From NCBI GenBank assembly GCA_947074265.1, contig CAMTPD010000177.1, positions 1 to 5,061 on the forward strand: DNA of 5,061 bases, given 5' to 3'. This DNA comes from an uncultured Porphyromonadaceae bacterium (lineage in GTDB: Bacteria; Bacteroidota; Bacteroidia; Bacteroidales; CAMTPD01). The notes below the pieces were generated by a model, which worked only from the letters and a program-made list of their open reading frames with translations, was not told the origin of the DNA and searched no databases. Shown in pieces: positions 1-5,061 of the stretch. The position numbers were made by a program, and so were the translations under genes. Within the stretch, counting starts at the first letter, position 1, and every line of letters begins with the position of its first letter.

Positions 1-20
1 AGTTTAATATCTATATTTTA

Positions 21-584
21 ATGGGAAAACTTCGATTATATATTGCTTGCACACTTGATGGTTTTATTGCATCATTAGATGGCGGGTTAGAATGGCTAGA
101 TAAATTGGCTGATTCCGAACATAATGATTATGGGTTTGAAGATTTCTACAAAACCATTGATTCAATTGTTATGGGAGGAAATACATATAGAGAAGTAATT
201 GGCTTCGGTATTGAATGGCCCTATAAGGACAAACACTCGTATATTATAACTCGCAACACGAACACTCCAAAAGTTGATGACAACATTGAATTTATATATT
301 CTGATGCTATTGAGGTAATCAAGCAGCTTAAAGAGGACTCTAAAAACGATATTTGGCTTGTCGGTGGAGGTGAAATAATAAGTCTGATGTTAGACCATAA
401 ATTAATTGATGATATAACATTGTTTATTGCACCAGTTATCTTAGGCAAAGGAGTTCTATTATTCCCAAACTCTCCAAAAGAACGAGAGTTGAAATTAAAG
501 AGTTGCAAAAGTCATGCTTCTGGATTAATTGAAAGCAATTACGATGTAATCTATCCAATCGAAAGCAAGAAGTACGCAAAATAA
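21..584 (+). CDS. Dihydrofolate reductase-family protein (RibD C-terminal domain-like)
   Basis: This 187-residue protein looks like a stand-alone RibD-C/DHFR-fold oxidoreductase, of the type often annotated as YyaP/YwjB-like. Visible family marks are the N-terminal strand leading to TLDGFIA (residues 11-17), MGGNTY (51-56), the nucleotide-binding glycine turn IWLVGGGEI (111-119), and VILGKGVLLFP (139-149) near the C-terminus. The length is normal for the family and the protein is probably cytosolic, since no signal peptide or membrane segment is seen. Members use or are predicted to use NAD(P)H, but the physiological substrate is usually unknown, and I do not infer true folate reduction. The frame stays open to the window edge, but no start codon lies in those 20 bases and family proteins normally begin just before this strand, so the ATG at 21 is preferred. 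There is no clear Shine-Dalgarno, and its promoter lies outside the window. It has no co-directional close neighbour; the next gene is 440 bases away. Confidence 0.9.
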   Translation: MGKLRLYIACTLDGFIASLDGGLEWLDKLADSEHNDYGFEDFYKTIDSIVMGGNTYREVIGFGIEWPYKDKHSYIITRNTNTPKVDDNIEFIYSDAIEVIKQLKEDSKNDIWLVGGGEIISLMLDHKLIDDITLFIAPVILGKGVLLFPNSPKERELKLKSCKSHASGLIESNYDVIYPIESKKYAK

Positions 585-1024
585 TATTTAGCAGTTACAC
601 ATAACGACAACGTAGTTTAATATGAGTAACGATTATTCATATCTTCAAGTACATGATATACGTGTATAACGCTATATCTGTTTCTAAAACTATTCATTTT
701 AACCACAGCTAGAATTCCAAGTAGGAATAAATACAGAATACTATTTTAAGACGAATATCTCCACACTCTATACATTATCCCATCACAATCTTATTATACA
801 AAGCATTCACCTTAAATCTTCTGATATCTGCAACGACAACCAACCAAAGTAAATATGTAGAGAATAGAAGTTTATGCTTTTACCGTCATTCTTTATTAAG
901 TAACACTGCAGATTATTATATGTATTTATTAAAACAATAAAACATGCACAGTGTTATTTATCAATAATAGAAATCAGAATTATATCTGCAAATAATTACA
1001 CAATCTAAAGAATAACTTAAAGCT
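585..1024. other. Non-coding A/T-rich intergenic region
   Basis: I find no credible gene here: the longest ATG-initiated reading I followed (from 622) stops after 15 codons. No strong hairpin terminator follows the oxidoreductase gene; only a weak GTTA/TAAC dyad lies near 594-605. The right end probably carries the promoter of the lipoprotein gene. The 10-mer AGTTTAATAT at 614-623 also occurs at the very left edge of the window (1-10). Confidence 0.6.
957..988 (+). promoter_or_regulatory. Possible Bacteroides-type promoter of the lipoprotein gene
   Basis: TATATCTG at 981-988 matches the Bacteroides -7 consensus TAnnTTTG with one mismatch. TTTA at 957-960, 20 bases upstream, matches three of four bases of the -33 element TTTG. 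A start near 993-996 would give a leader of roughly 30 bases before the ATG at 1025. The -33 match is weak in such A/T-rich sequence, so this is tentative. Confidence 0.35.
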
Positions 1025-1870
1025 ATGAAATCGAAAAGTATCTTATTCACTTTAGCATGCTCCTTATTAATTGGAAACTTCTCATGCACAGATAAAGACA
1101 AAAAGACAGACAACCAAGCAGTACAAACAGCATTTGACAAGCAATATCCGGGCGTTAAAGATGTTGAGTGGAAAATGAAGAACGCTTATTATGTTGTTGA
1201 ATTTGATAAGCCGGGAATAAAGGATGCAGAAGCATGGTATGATAAAGATGGAAAATGGCTACTGACAGAATATGAAGTAAAGTTTGACAAATTACCACAA
1301 GCAATCCAAACTTCATTTAATGAAAGCAAATACTTAGGTTGGAAAATTGATGATGTCAAGATTCAAGAGCGTCTTGATATGGATAACTTATACATTATAG
1401 AAGTTAAAAACGAGGGAAATAAAAATGAAATGAGTCTATTCTACGCTGAAACTGGTCTATTAATAAAAGAAGAACCAGAATTAGACAGTCAGAAATTAGA
1501 GCCAGTTATTCTACCAGAAGCAATTACCGCGTTCATACATAGCAATTACCCAAATGCTAAAATCATTGATACTGAAAAAGTGTATGATAACATTGAGATA
1601 GATCTAATCAACGACAAACAACCTATCGAAATGATGTTTAATAAAAACAATCAATGGTTATACACTCAATGGGATATTACATTTAATCAATTACCGGATA
1701 CAGTCGTTACAGAGTTCAAAAAAACTGATTATGCAAATTATAAGATCGACGATCTTAAATATAGAATACAACCGAATACAATAGCACAATATCTTTTTGA
1801 ACTTGAAAATGATCATGGAGTAGAAGTTAATCTCTCAATTAACGAAGAAGGAACTATTATAAATAAATAA
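1025..1870 (+). CDS. PepSY-like (BLIP-fold) lipoprotein with four half-repeats
   Basis: The 281-residue protein starts with a lysine-containing n-region and a hydrophobic stretch ending at Cys21 (GNFSC), a loose Bacteroidota lipobox. The residues after it, TDKDKK, are acidic and charged, which could act as a surface-export signal, so a lipoprotein of the outer membrane is likely. The mature part is built of four similar units of about 60 residues, at about 31-88, 90-148, 163-221 and 223-281. Each has a helix with AF/SF/EF near its start, and units 2-4 begin LPxAI or LPDTV. Strands with aromatic residues follow, and units 1 and 3 share DGKWL/NNQWL and a following T-containing strand. This matches the PepSY-like family of Bacteroidetes (PF11396 type), here as two tandem copies of a two-unit domain. 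These proteins are thought to bind or inhibit partners, but the partner is unknown. No enzyme motif is seen. The gene stands alone, convergent with the sigma-factor gene. Its codons are very A/T-rich. Confidence 0.85.
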   Translation: MKSKSILFTLACSLLIGNFSCTDKDKKTDNQAVQTAFDKQYPGVKDVEWKMKNAYYVVEFDKPGIKDAEAWYDKDGKWLLTEYEVKFDKLPQAIQTSFNESKYLGWKIDDVKIQERLDMDNLYIIEVKNEGNKNEMSLFYAETGLLIKEEPELDSQKLEPVILPEAITAFIHSNYPNAKIIDTEKVYDNIEIDLINDKQPIEMMFNKNNQWLYTQWDITFNQLPDTVVTEFKKTDYANYKIDDLKYRIQPNTIAQYLFELENDHGVEVNLSINEEGTIINK

Positions 1871-1982
1871 ATCTCTGTTCCATCAAAGCGTTGTCTAAAA
1901 GAACAACTCGATCTATCTAATAACAGATGATGATTTGTATTCGAAGGCAGAATTATCATTGATCATTACAAAAGCTAAGAAT

Positions 1983-2038
1983 AATAAGAAAGTCCTATCA
2001 CCTTTTAATTAGATAAAAGGTGATAGGACTTTCTTATT
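1983..2038. terminator. Long perfect hairpin, probable bidirectional terminator
   Basis: The arms 1983-2007 and 2014-2038 are perfectly complementary over 25 bp around a 6-base loop (ATTAGA). T-containing sequence follows on either strand (TTTCTTATTTA on the plus strand, a similar run on the minus strand). It lies 112 bases after the lipoprotein stop and between two convergent genes, so it most likely ends transcription from the left and blocks read-through from the right. The stem is longer than most intrinsic terminators need. Confidence 0.75.
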
Positions 2039-2111
2039 TACGACAACCAAATAGATACAATCGTTATTAAGATATAAATACTTCTACATTTACACAGAGC
2101 AATATCTATAT

Positions 2112-2158
2112 AAAAGGAAAAAGAGCCCTGCATACAATACAAGACTCTTTTTCCTTTT
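2112..2158 (-). terminator. Intrinsic terminator of the sigma-factor gene
   Basis: The arms 2112-2125 (AAAAGGAAAAAGAG) and 2145-2158 are perfectly complementary over 14 bp, with a 19-base loop. Read on the minus strand it begins 8 bases after the sigma-factor stop, and the distal arm is T-rich and ends CCTTTTATATAG. The placement right after the stop supports it as the terminator of that gene. It could also stop plus-strand transcripts that pass the upstream hairpin. Confidence 0.75.
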
Positions 2159-2166
2159 GGTATTAC

Positions 2167-2670
2167 TTATCTAAAATCTTTTAGTTTCCCTTGAAGTGTT
2201 TTACGGGCAAAAAAGATTCTACTTTTAATTGTACCCAGTGGCAAATCTAATCTATCTGCAATCTCATTGTATTTGTAACCTGTAAGAAACATTGAAAAAG
2301 GAATCTTCAATTCATCATTCAAGTTATTGATTGCTTTCGTAATCTCGTTCATAGCATAAGCACCATCAGGAGATTCAAAACCTGTTTCGGTCGTAACATT
2401 CAGGTTATATAAATCAATATCTTGGTCAACAACTGTCTGCGTACGCAATACTTTATGATAGTTATTAATGAAAGTATGACGCATGATTGTCAACACCCAT
2501 CCTTTAAAGTTTACATTATCAACAAACTTCTCTTGATTATCTAGAGCCTTTAATGTTGTGTCTTGAAGTAAGTCCTCTGCATCATCTCTGTTTGCAGTGA
2601 GAGTCAAAGCAAAACTCATCATATTACCTTGTAAACTCATTAATTTTTGTTGAAATTGTTGCGCGTTCAT
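2167..2670 (-). CDS. ECF-type RNA polymerase sigma factor (sigma-70 family)
   Basis: The 167-residue protein has the two-domain build of ECF sigma factors. Region 2 spans about residues 13-75, with NRDDAEDLLQDT (27-38) and FKGWVLTIMRHTFINNYHK (55-73), which contact core polymerase and the -10-type element. A linker at about 78-107 follows. Region 4 spans about 108-163, with the helix-turn-helix YNEIADRLDLPLGTIKSRIFFARKTL (134-159, given here only to mark the span). Its length is typical, and it resembles the short, strongly conserved sigma factors found across Bacteroidales. ECF factors are often held by a membrane anti-sigma encoded next to them. None is present here: a terminator follows directly and the next gene is convergent. 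Control may therefore be at transcription or by an unlinked partner. Its ATG is preceded by about 60 bases of leader and a good promoter. Target genes cannot be read from this window. Confidence 0.93.
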   Translation of the reverse strand: MNAQQFQQKLMSLQGNMMSFALTLTANRDDAEDLLQDTTLKALDNQEKFVDNVNFKGWVLTIMRHTFINNYHKVLRTQTVVDQDIDLYNLNVTTETGFESPDGAYAMNEITKAINNLNDELKIPFSMFLTGYKYNEIADRLDLPLGTIKSRIFFARKTLQGKLKDFR

Positions 2671-2739
2671 AACATTATAAATATAATGGTTTGTAATCCT
2701 GTTCTATAATTTTTGCCATCTTCTCTGTTGATGACACTG

Positions 2740-2747
2740 CAAATATA
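2740..2747 (-). promoter_or_regulatory. -7 element of the sigma-factor gene promoter
   Basis: Read on the minus strand this is TATATTTG, a full match to the Bacteroides -7 consensus TAnnTTTG. It would start transcription around 2733 and give a leader of roughly 60 bases before the ATG at 2670. The nearest -33-like TTG (2771-2773, minus strand) is 23 bases upstream, longer than the usual 19-21, so the -33 element is weak or absent. That would fit a promoter needing an activator or another sigma factor, though this is inference. Confidence 0.6.
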
Positions 2748-2795
2748 AAAGCAATTATTAGTCTAAAAAACAACCTTTCATTTATGCAAATAAAG

Positions 2796-2830
2796 AACTG
2801 ACTCAAAAGTTCAACTGCTCAAAAGTTCAA
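2796..2830. repeat. Tandem repeat upstream of the sigma-gene promoter
   Basis: Two adjacent copies of a 16-17 base unit are seen: AACTGACTCAAAAGTTC at 2796-2812 and AACTGCTCAAAAGTTC at 2813-2828, differing by one inserted A. AA follows the second copy, so the exact 13-mer CTCAAAAGTTCAA occurs at 2802-2814 and 2818-2830, 16 bases apart. It lies about 50-85 bases upstream of the sigma-gene -7 element, a position suited to an activator site, but it may simply be a slippage duplication. Confidence 0.7.
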
Positions 2831-3006
2831 AAAAAACACAACCACTAAACAAATACCTAAAACACTACACAATAAACACTTATGAAATTCCAGACTCTTT
2901 CCAGAATTCAAATCATTACCTAAAAAACAAACTTTTTAGACCTTATTTTTATTTTCAACCACTCATTTTTATCCTATTTCAGACAATAGCAACAACTATA
3001 TTCGCC

Positions 3007-3020
3007 AAGTGTTTACACTT
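3007..3020. repeat. Short dyad AAGTGT-TT-ACACTT
   Basis: Two perfect 6-base arms are separated by two T residues, giving a 14-base operator-like dyad. It sits in the middle of the divergent region, almost 400 bases from the hydrolase start and over 250 bases from the sigma-gene -7 element. No function can be assigned. Confidence 0.35.
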
Positions 3021-3120
3021 TTCGTCTATTACACATTTCTTATAAAGCTTCAACAAATCAATCGTTATATTTAGTCAAGAGCTCATTTTTTGTTCAGTAC
3101 AACCATCACCACCTAATTAA

Positions 3121-3179
3121 GCAATTGTTTCATAAAATAAACCTGCTCATCCATTTCAGACAATCCCTAAAACAATTGC
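3121..3179. repeat. 10-bp inverted repeat
   Basis: GCAATTGTTT at 3121-3130 is perfectly inverted as AAACAATTGC at 3170-3179, with 39 bases between. Each arm contains the palindrome CAATTG. It could be a pair of protein-binding sites or a weak long-loop hairpin; there is no T-run after it, so a terminator is unlikely. Confidence 0.4.
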
Positions 3180-3402
3180 ATCGATAATCAAAACCATTTC
3201 ACATGCCTGATACAAATTCTAACAAACACCACTCTTCTCATTCCCTTTCACCACGAAAAGATATTCTTGAAATAAATAGATTCTGTGTACATCTCGAGAC
3301 GAAAAGAATACTCCGATGAAAGTATCTTTTTAAGCAAACTTCATGAAACAAAAAGATTCTATAGATGTTTTTGTTATATAATCAACAAAAAGCATTTGCG
3401 CT

Positions 3403-4371
3403 ATGTGTACAAGAGCTGTTTATCATGGACTAAATAATTTGATTATCACTGGTCGATCAATGGATTGGAAAGAAGATCTTCGATCCAACATCTATGTATT
3501 TCCTCGGGGTATACAACGATCGGGGGCTGACAACGGCCCAACTATCGAATGGAAGGCAAAATACGGAAGCGTGATTGCCGCAGGATATGACATTGGCACA
3601 GCCGACGGTATGAATGAAGCAGGGCTTGTTGCAAACCTACTTTACCTCACCGAATCGGAGTACACTCGGCCAAATGATACAAGACCAGTTATGGGAATCA
3701 GCATTTGGACCCAATATGTACTCGACAACTTTGCAACCGTAAGCGAAGCAGTGCAAGAGCTGAAAAAAGAAACGTTTCGTATTCATGCGCCGCAAATGCC
3801 TAACGGTGAACTATCAACATTACACCTTGCCATCTCCGACCCTACAGGTAATGCTGCAATCTTCGAGTACATCGAAGGTAAACTCGTGATACATGAAGGT
3901 AAAGAGTATCAAGTAATGACCAACTCCCCTATTTATCGCAAGCAAATTACACTCAATGAATATTGGAAGCAAATCGGAGGATTAGTAATGCTTCCCGGTA
4001 CCAACCGTCCTACCGACCGCTTTGTACGGGCATCATTCTACATCAACTCCATTGTTCATACCGACAATCCATCGTTGGCAGTAGCAGGAGTATTCAGTGT
4101 AATGCGCAATGTTTCGGTACCCTTAGGCCTGTCTACACCAGACCAGCCCCATATTTCATCTACGCGCTGGCGCACAGTCGCAGAGCAAAAGCACAAAGTA
4201 TATTACTTCGAATCCACAATCACACCGAATATATTCTGGATTGATCTTCGCAAATTAAACTTTGAAGAAGGAGCTCCAATTCTAAAGCTCACGCTTTGCC
4301 ATGGCGAGTTTTACTCCGGCGAATGCTCAAAACAATTGCACGAATCAGAAGCATTCAAGTTCATGTTCTAA
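3403..4371 (+). CDS. Choloylglycine hydrolase/penicillin V acylase-family enzyme (linear amide C-N hydrolase)
   Basis: This 322-residue Ntn-hydrolase should cleave a linear amide bond, after removal of Met1 exposes Cys2 as nucleophile and N-terminal amine. Family catalytic and substrate-site residues can be placed: Cys2, Arg18 and Asp21 (in GRSMDW, 17-22), Asn78 (in LVANLLYL), Asn174 (in VMTNSP) and Arg255 (in SSTRWR). The length is typical. The wording of the sequence is closer to the Gram-negative group, which includes penicillin V acylases and N-acyl-homoserine-lactone acylases, than to Firmicutes bile-salt hydrolases; the substrate (bile salt, penicillin V or another acyl amide) cannot be decided from sequence alone. 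The upstream frame reaches a stop (TAA, 3379-3381) eight codons before the ATG with no alternative start, so there is no signal peptide and the enzyme is probably cytosolic. The gene is monocistronic, divergent from the sigma gene and closed by a strong terminator. It is visibly more G+C-rich than the genes to its left. Confidence 0.92.
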   Translation: MCTRAVYHGLNNLIITGRSMDWKEDLRSNIYVFPRGIQRSGADNGPTIEWKAKYGSVIAAGYDIGTADGMNEAGLVANLLYLTESEYTRPNDTRPVMGISIWTQYVLDNFATVSEAVQELKKETFRIHAPQMPNGELSTLHLAISDPTGNAAIFEYIEGKLVIHEGKEYQVMTNSPIYRKQITLNEYWKQIGGLVMLPGTNRPTDRFVRASFYINSIVHTDNPSLAVAGVFSVMRNVSVPLGLSTPDQPHISSTRWRTVAEQKHKVYYFESTITPNIFWIDLRKLNFEEGAPILKLTLCHGEFYSGECSKQLHESEAFKFMF

Positions 4372-4406
4372 GTTATTACTTTTCGATCTTACTATTCATA
4401 AAAGCG

Positions 4407-4446
4407 ACGGCCTGTTACTCTTTCTTTCGAGCAACAGGCCGTTTTT
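4407..4446 (+). terminator. Rho-independent terminator after the hydrolase gene
   Basis: ACGGCCTGTT (4407-4416) pairs perfectly with AACAGGCCGT (4433-4442). The stem continues after one mismatch with CTC/GAG (4418-4420 and 4429-4431), and a run of five T follows (4442-4446). It begins 36 bases after the hydrolase stop. This separates the hydrolase from the next gene on the same strand. Confidence 0.92.
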
Positions 4447-4457
4447 CATTTATTTCC

Positions 4458-4488
4458 TGTGAATAAAAAGAAAGTATTCCTACATTTG
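4458..4488 (+). promoter_or_regulatory. Bacteroides-type promoter of the DUF4838-like gene
   Basis: TACATTTG at 4481-4488 is a full match to the -7 consensus TAnnTTTG. TGTG at 4458-4461, 19 bases upstream, matches three of four bases of the -33 element TTTG. Transcription would begin near 4493-4496, leaving about 20 bases before the ATG at 4516. Its place just after a strong terminator supports an independent transcription unit. Confidence 0.65.
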
Positions 4489-4515
4489 AGTTATTGAACT
4501 AAACCAATCTGATCC

Positions 4516-5061
4516 ATGAAACATCAAATCTTGATAGGAACCCTCTTTGCTGGAGGTTTCTTAATGAGTCAATCTTGTTTCTCACAAGTACAACTCGTAA
4601 AAAACAGCAAACCAACATCGCGTATCGTTGTAGCAGGAAATGACTCTACTGATATGAAAGCAGCGAATTTACTGCAAGACTTCGTACAAAGAGTAAGCGG
4701 CACACAAATACCCATTGTAAAGAACACAACGGCAAAAAAGAATGACATTGCCATCGGATCTGCCGCAAACCCACAGTTAGCAAGCAACAAAGCCATTACA
4801 AGTCAGCTAAAAGAAGACGGATTTATCATCTCCACGAATGACAACGTACTGCGCATCTTGAGCGGAGGAGACAAGGGTAGCATCTATGCCGTTGTTACAC
4901 TACTCGAAAACGAACTGGGCGTACAGTATTTCGGAGAAAACGAATACAACGCACCCAAACAGCAAACAATCGAAATCCCGAAGCCCGACCCCATAGACAA
5001 CCCCGCATTTCGATACCGACAAAGCCAAAACTACGCAATGGGCAAAGACACCGTTTACAAA
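4516..5061 (+). CDS. Secreted DUF4838/alpha-glucuronidase-like protein, N-terminal part (runs off window)
   Basis: The frame is open from the ATG at 4516 to the window end, giving 182 residues of a longer protein. Residues 1-24 form a signal peptide (MKH, a hydrophobic run, then SQSCFSQ). Cleavage after the Ser/Gln near 23-24 seems most likely; Cys21 follows a poor lipobox (SQS), so a lipoprotein is possible but less likely. The mature part begins with the alpha/beta domain seen at the N-terminus of GH67 alpha-glucuronidases and DUF4838 proteins. Its marks are RIVVAGNDS (36-44), a helix with AANLLQDFVQRVSGTQIPI (49-67), DIAIGS (77-82), KEDGFIIS (99-106), GGDKGSIYAVVTLLENELGVQYFG (117-140) and NPAFRYR (162-168). 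Such proteins are usually predicted glycoside hydrolases or sugar-binding proteins of polysaccharide-use loci. The catalytic part lies beyond the window, so no substrate can be given. Confidence 0.85.
   Translation, partial: MKHQILIGTLFAGGFLMSQSCFSQVQLVKNSKPTSRIVVAGNDSTDMKAANLLQDFVQRVSGTQIPIVKNTTAKKNDIAIGSAANPQLASNKAITSQLKEDGFIISTNDNVLRILSGGDKGSIYAVVTLLENELGVQYFGENEYNAPKQQTIEIPKPDPIDNPAFRYRQSQNYAMGKDTVYK

Larger units (their letters stand above)
2671..3402. other. Long divergent intergenic region, non-coding
   Basis: I see no convincing gene in these 732 bases; the minus-strand frame I read through 3300-3110 breaks at stops every 12-23 codons. The left part holds the sigma-gene promoter and a tandem repeat. 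From about 2821 to 3240 the plus strand is strikingly poor in G: by hand count about 26 G against 101 C in 420 bases. It also holds a dyad at 3007-3020, an inverted repeat at 3121-3179, and a repeated ATTTCAGACAAT. The right part should contain the promoter of the hydrolase gene, but I find no convincing -33/-7 pair there. Confidence 0.6.

Noticed and set aside
221..508. Minus-strand open frame of 95 codons
   Set aside because: It lies wholly inside the well-recognised oxidoreductase gene on the other strand, shows no family motif, and is explained by the codon use of that gene.
590..680. Integron attC-like site after the oxidoreductase gene
   Set aside because: Motifs such as CATAACG and GTATAACG look superficially similar, but I could not pair them with complementary core sites into the required long hairpin.
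1890..1907. Small hairpin GTTGT/ACAAC just after the lipoprotein gene
   Set aside because: Only a 5-bp stem with an 8-base loop and no T-run; the 25-bp hairpin downstream is the better terminator.
3110..3300. Decayed minus-strand gene in the divergent region
   Set aside because: The frame I read through 3300-3110 breaks at stops every 12-23 codons and the short peptides resemble no family I know; the openness reflects base composition.
3323..3330. TATCTTTT as the -7 element of the hydrolase promoter
   Set aside because: It misses the final G of TAnnTTTG and no TTTG-like -33 element lies 19-21 bases upstream, so I do not call a promoter.
3963..4244. Plus-strand open frame of 93 codons
   Set aside because: It lies inside the hydrolase gene in another frame, its translation is low-complexity in character without motifs, and the hydrolase frame contains conserved family residues throughout.
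4569..4796. Minus-strand open frame of 75 codons
   Set aside because: It overlaps the signal-peptide and N-terminal domain coding region of the DUF4838-like gene, which has its own promoter and recognisable sequence.

Overview
The window reads as chromosomal DNA of a member of the Bacteroidales (Bacteroides/Parabacteroides-like). This is inferred from three things: the protein types (a PepSY-like lipoprotein, a short ECF sigma factor and a DUF4838-type secreted protein), -7 boxes matching the Bacteroides consensus TAnnTTTG (CAAATATA, read as TATATTTG on the minus strand, at 2740-2747, and TACATTTG at 4481-4488), and start codons preceded by A/T-rich sequence instead of a Shine-Dalgarno. I cannot name a species.

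Layout. 21-584 (+) is a RibD-C/dihydrofolate-reductase-family oxidoreductase. 585-1024 is non-coding and A/T-rich, with a possible promoter at its right end. 1025-1870 (+) is a lipoprotein built of four PepSY-like half-repeats. 1871-2166 separates two convergent genes and holds two hairpin terminators, one with a perfect 25-bp stem. 2167-2670 (-) is an ECF sigma factor with no anti-sigma gene beside it. 2671-3402 is a long divergent intergenic region with a good sigma-gene promoter, a tandem repeat upstream of it, and about 420 bases with a marked shortage of G. 3403-4371 (+) is a choloylglycine hydrolase/penicillin V acylase-family enzyme with its catalytic Cys at residue 2 and no signal peptide. 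It ends at a strong intrinsic terminator (4407-4446). A new promoter then drives 4516-5061 (+), the N-terminal part of a secreted DUF4838/alpha-glucuronidase-like protein that runs off the window.

The genes do not form one operon. Each appears to be its own transcription unit: the two convergent genes are separated by terminators, the sigma factor and hydrolase are divergent, and the last gene has its own promoter after a terminator. Base composition changes from left to right. A sampled 60 bases of the lipoprotein gene has 15 G+C and a sampled 60 bases of the hydrolase gene has 28, so the left half may have a different history from the right. I see no phage, transposon, CRISPR, tRNA or rRNA, and no convincing new multi-gene system. 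The points most worth checking are the G-poor divergent region with its tandem repeat, the orphan sigma factor, and the leaderless hydrolase.
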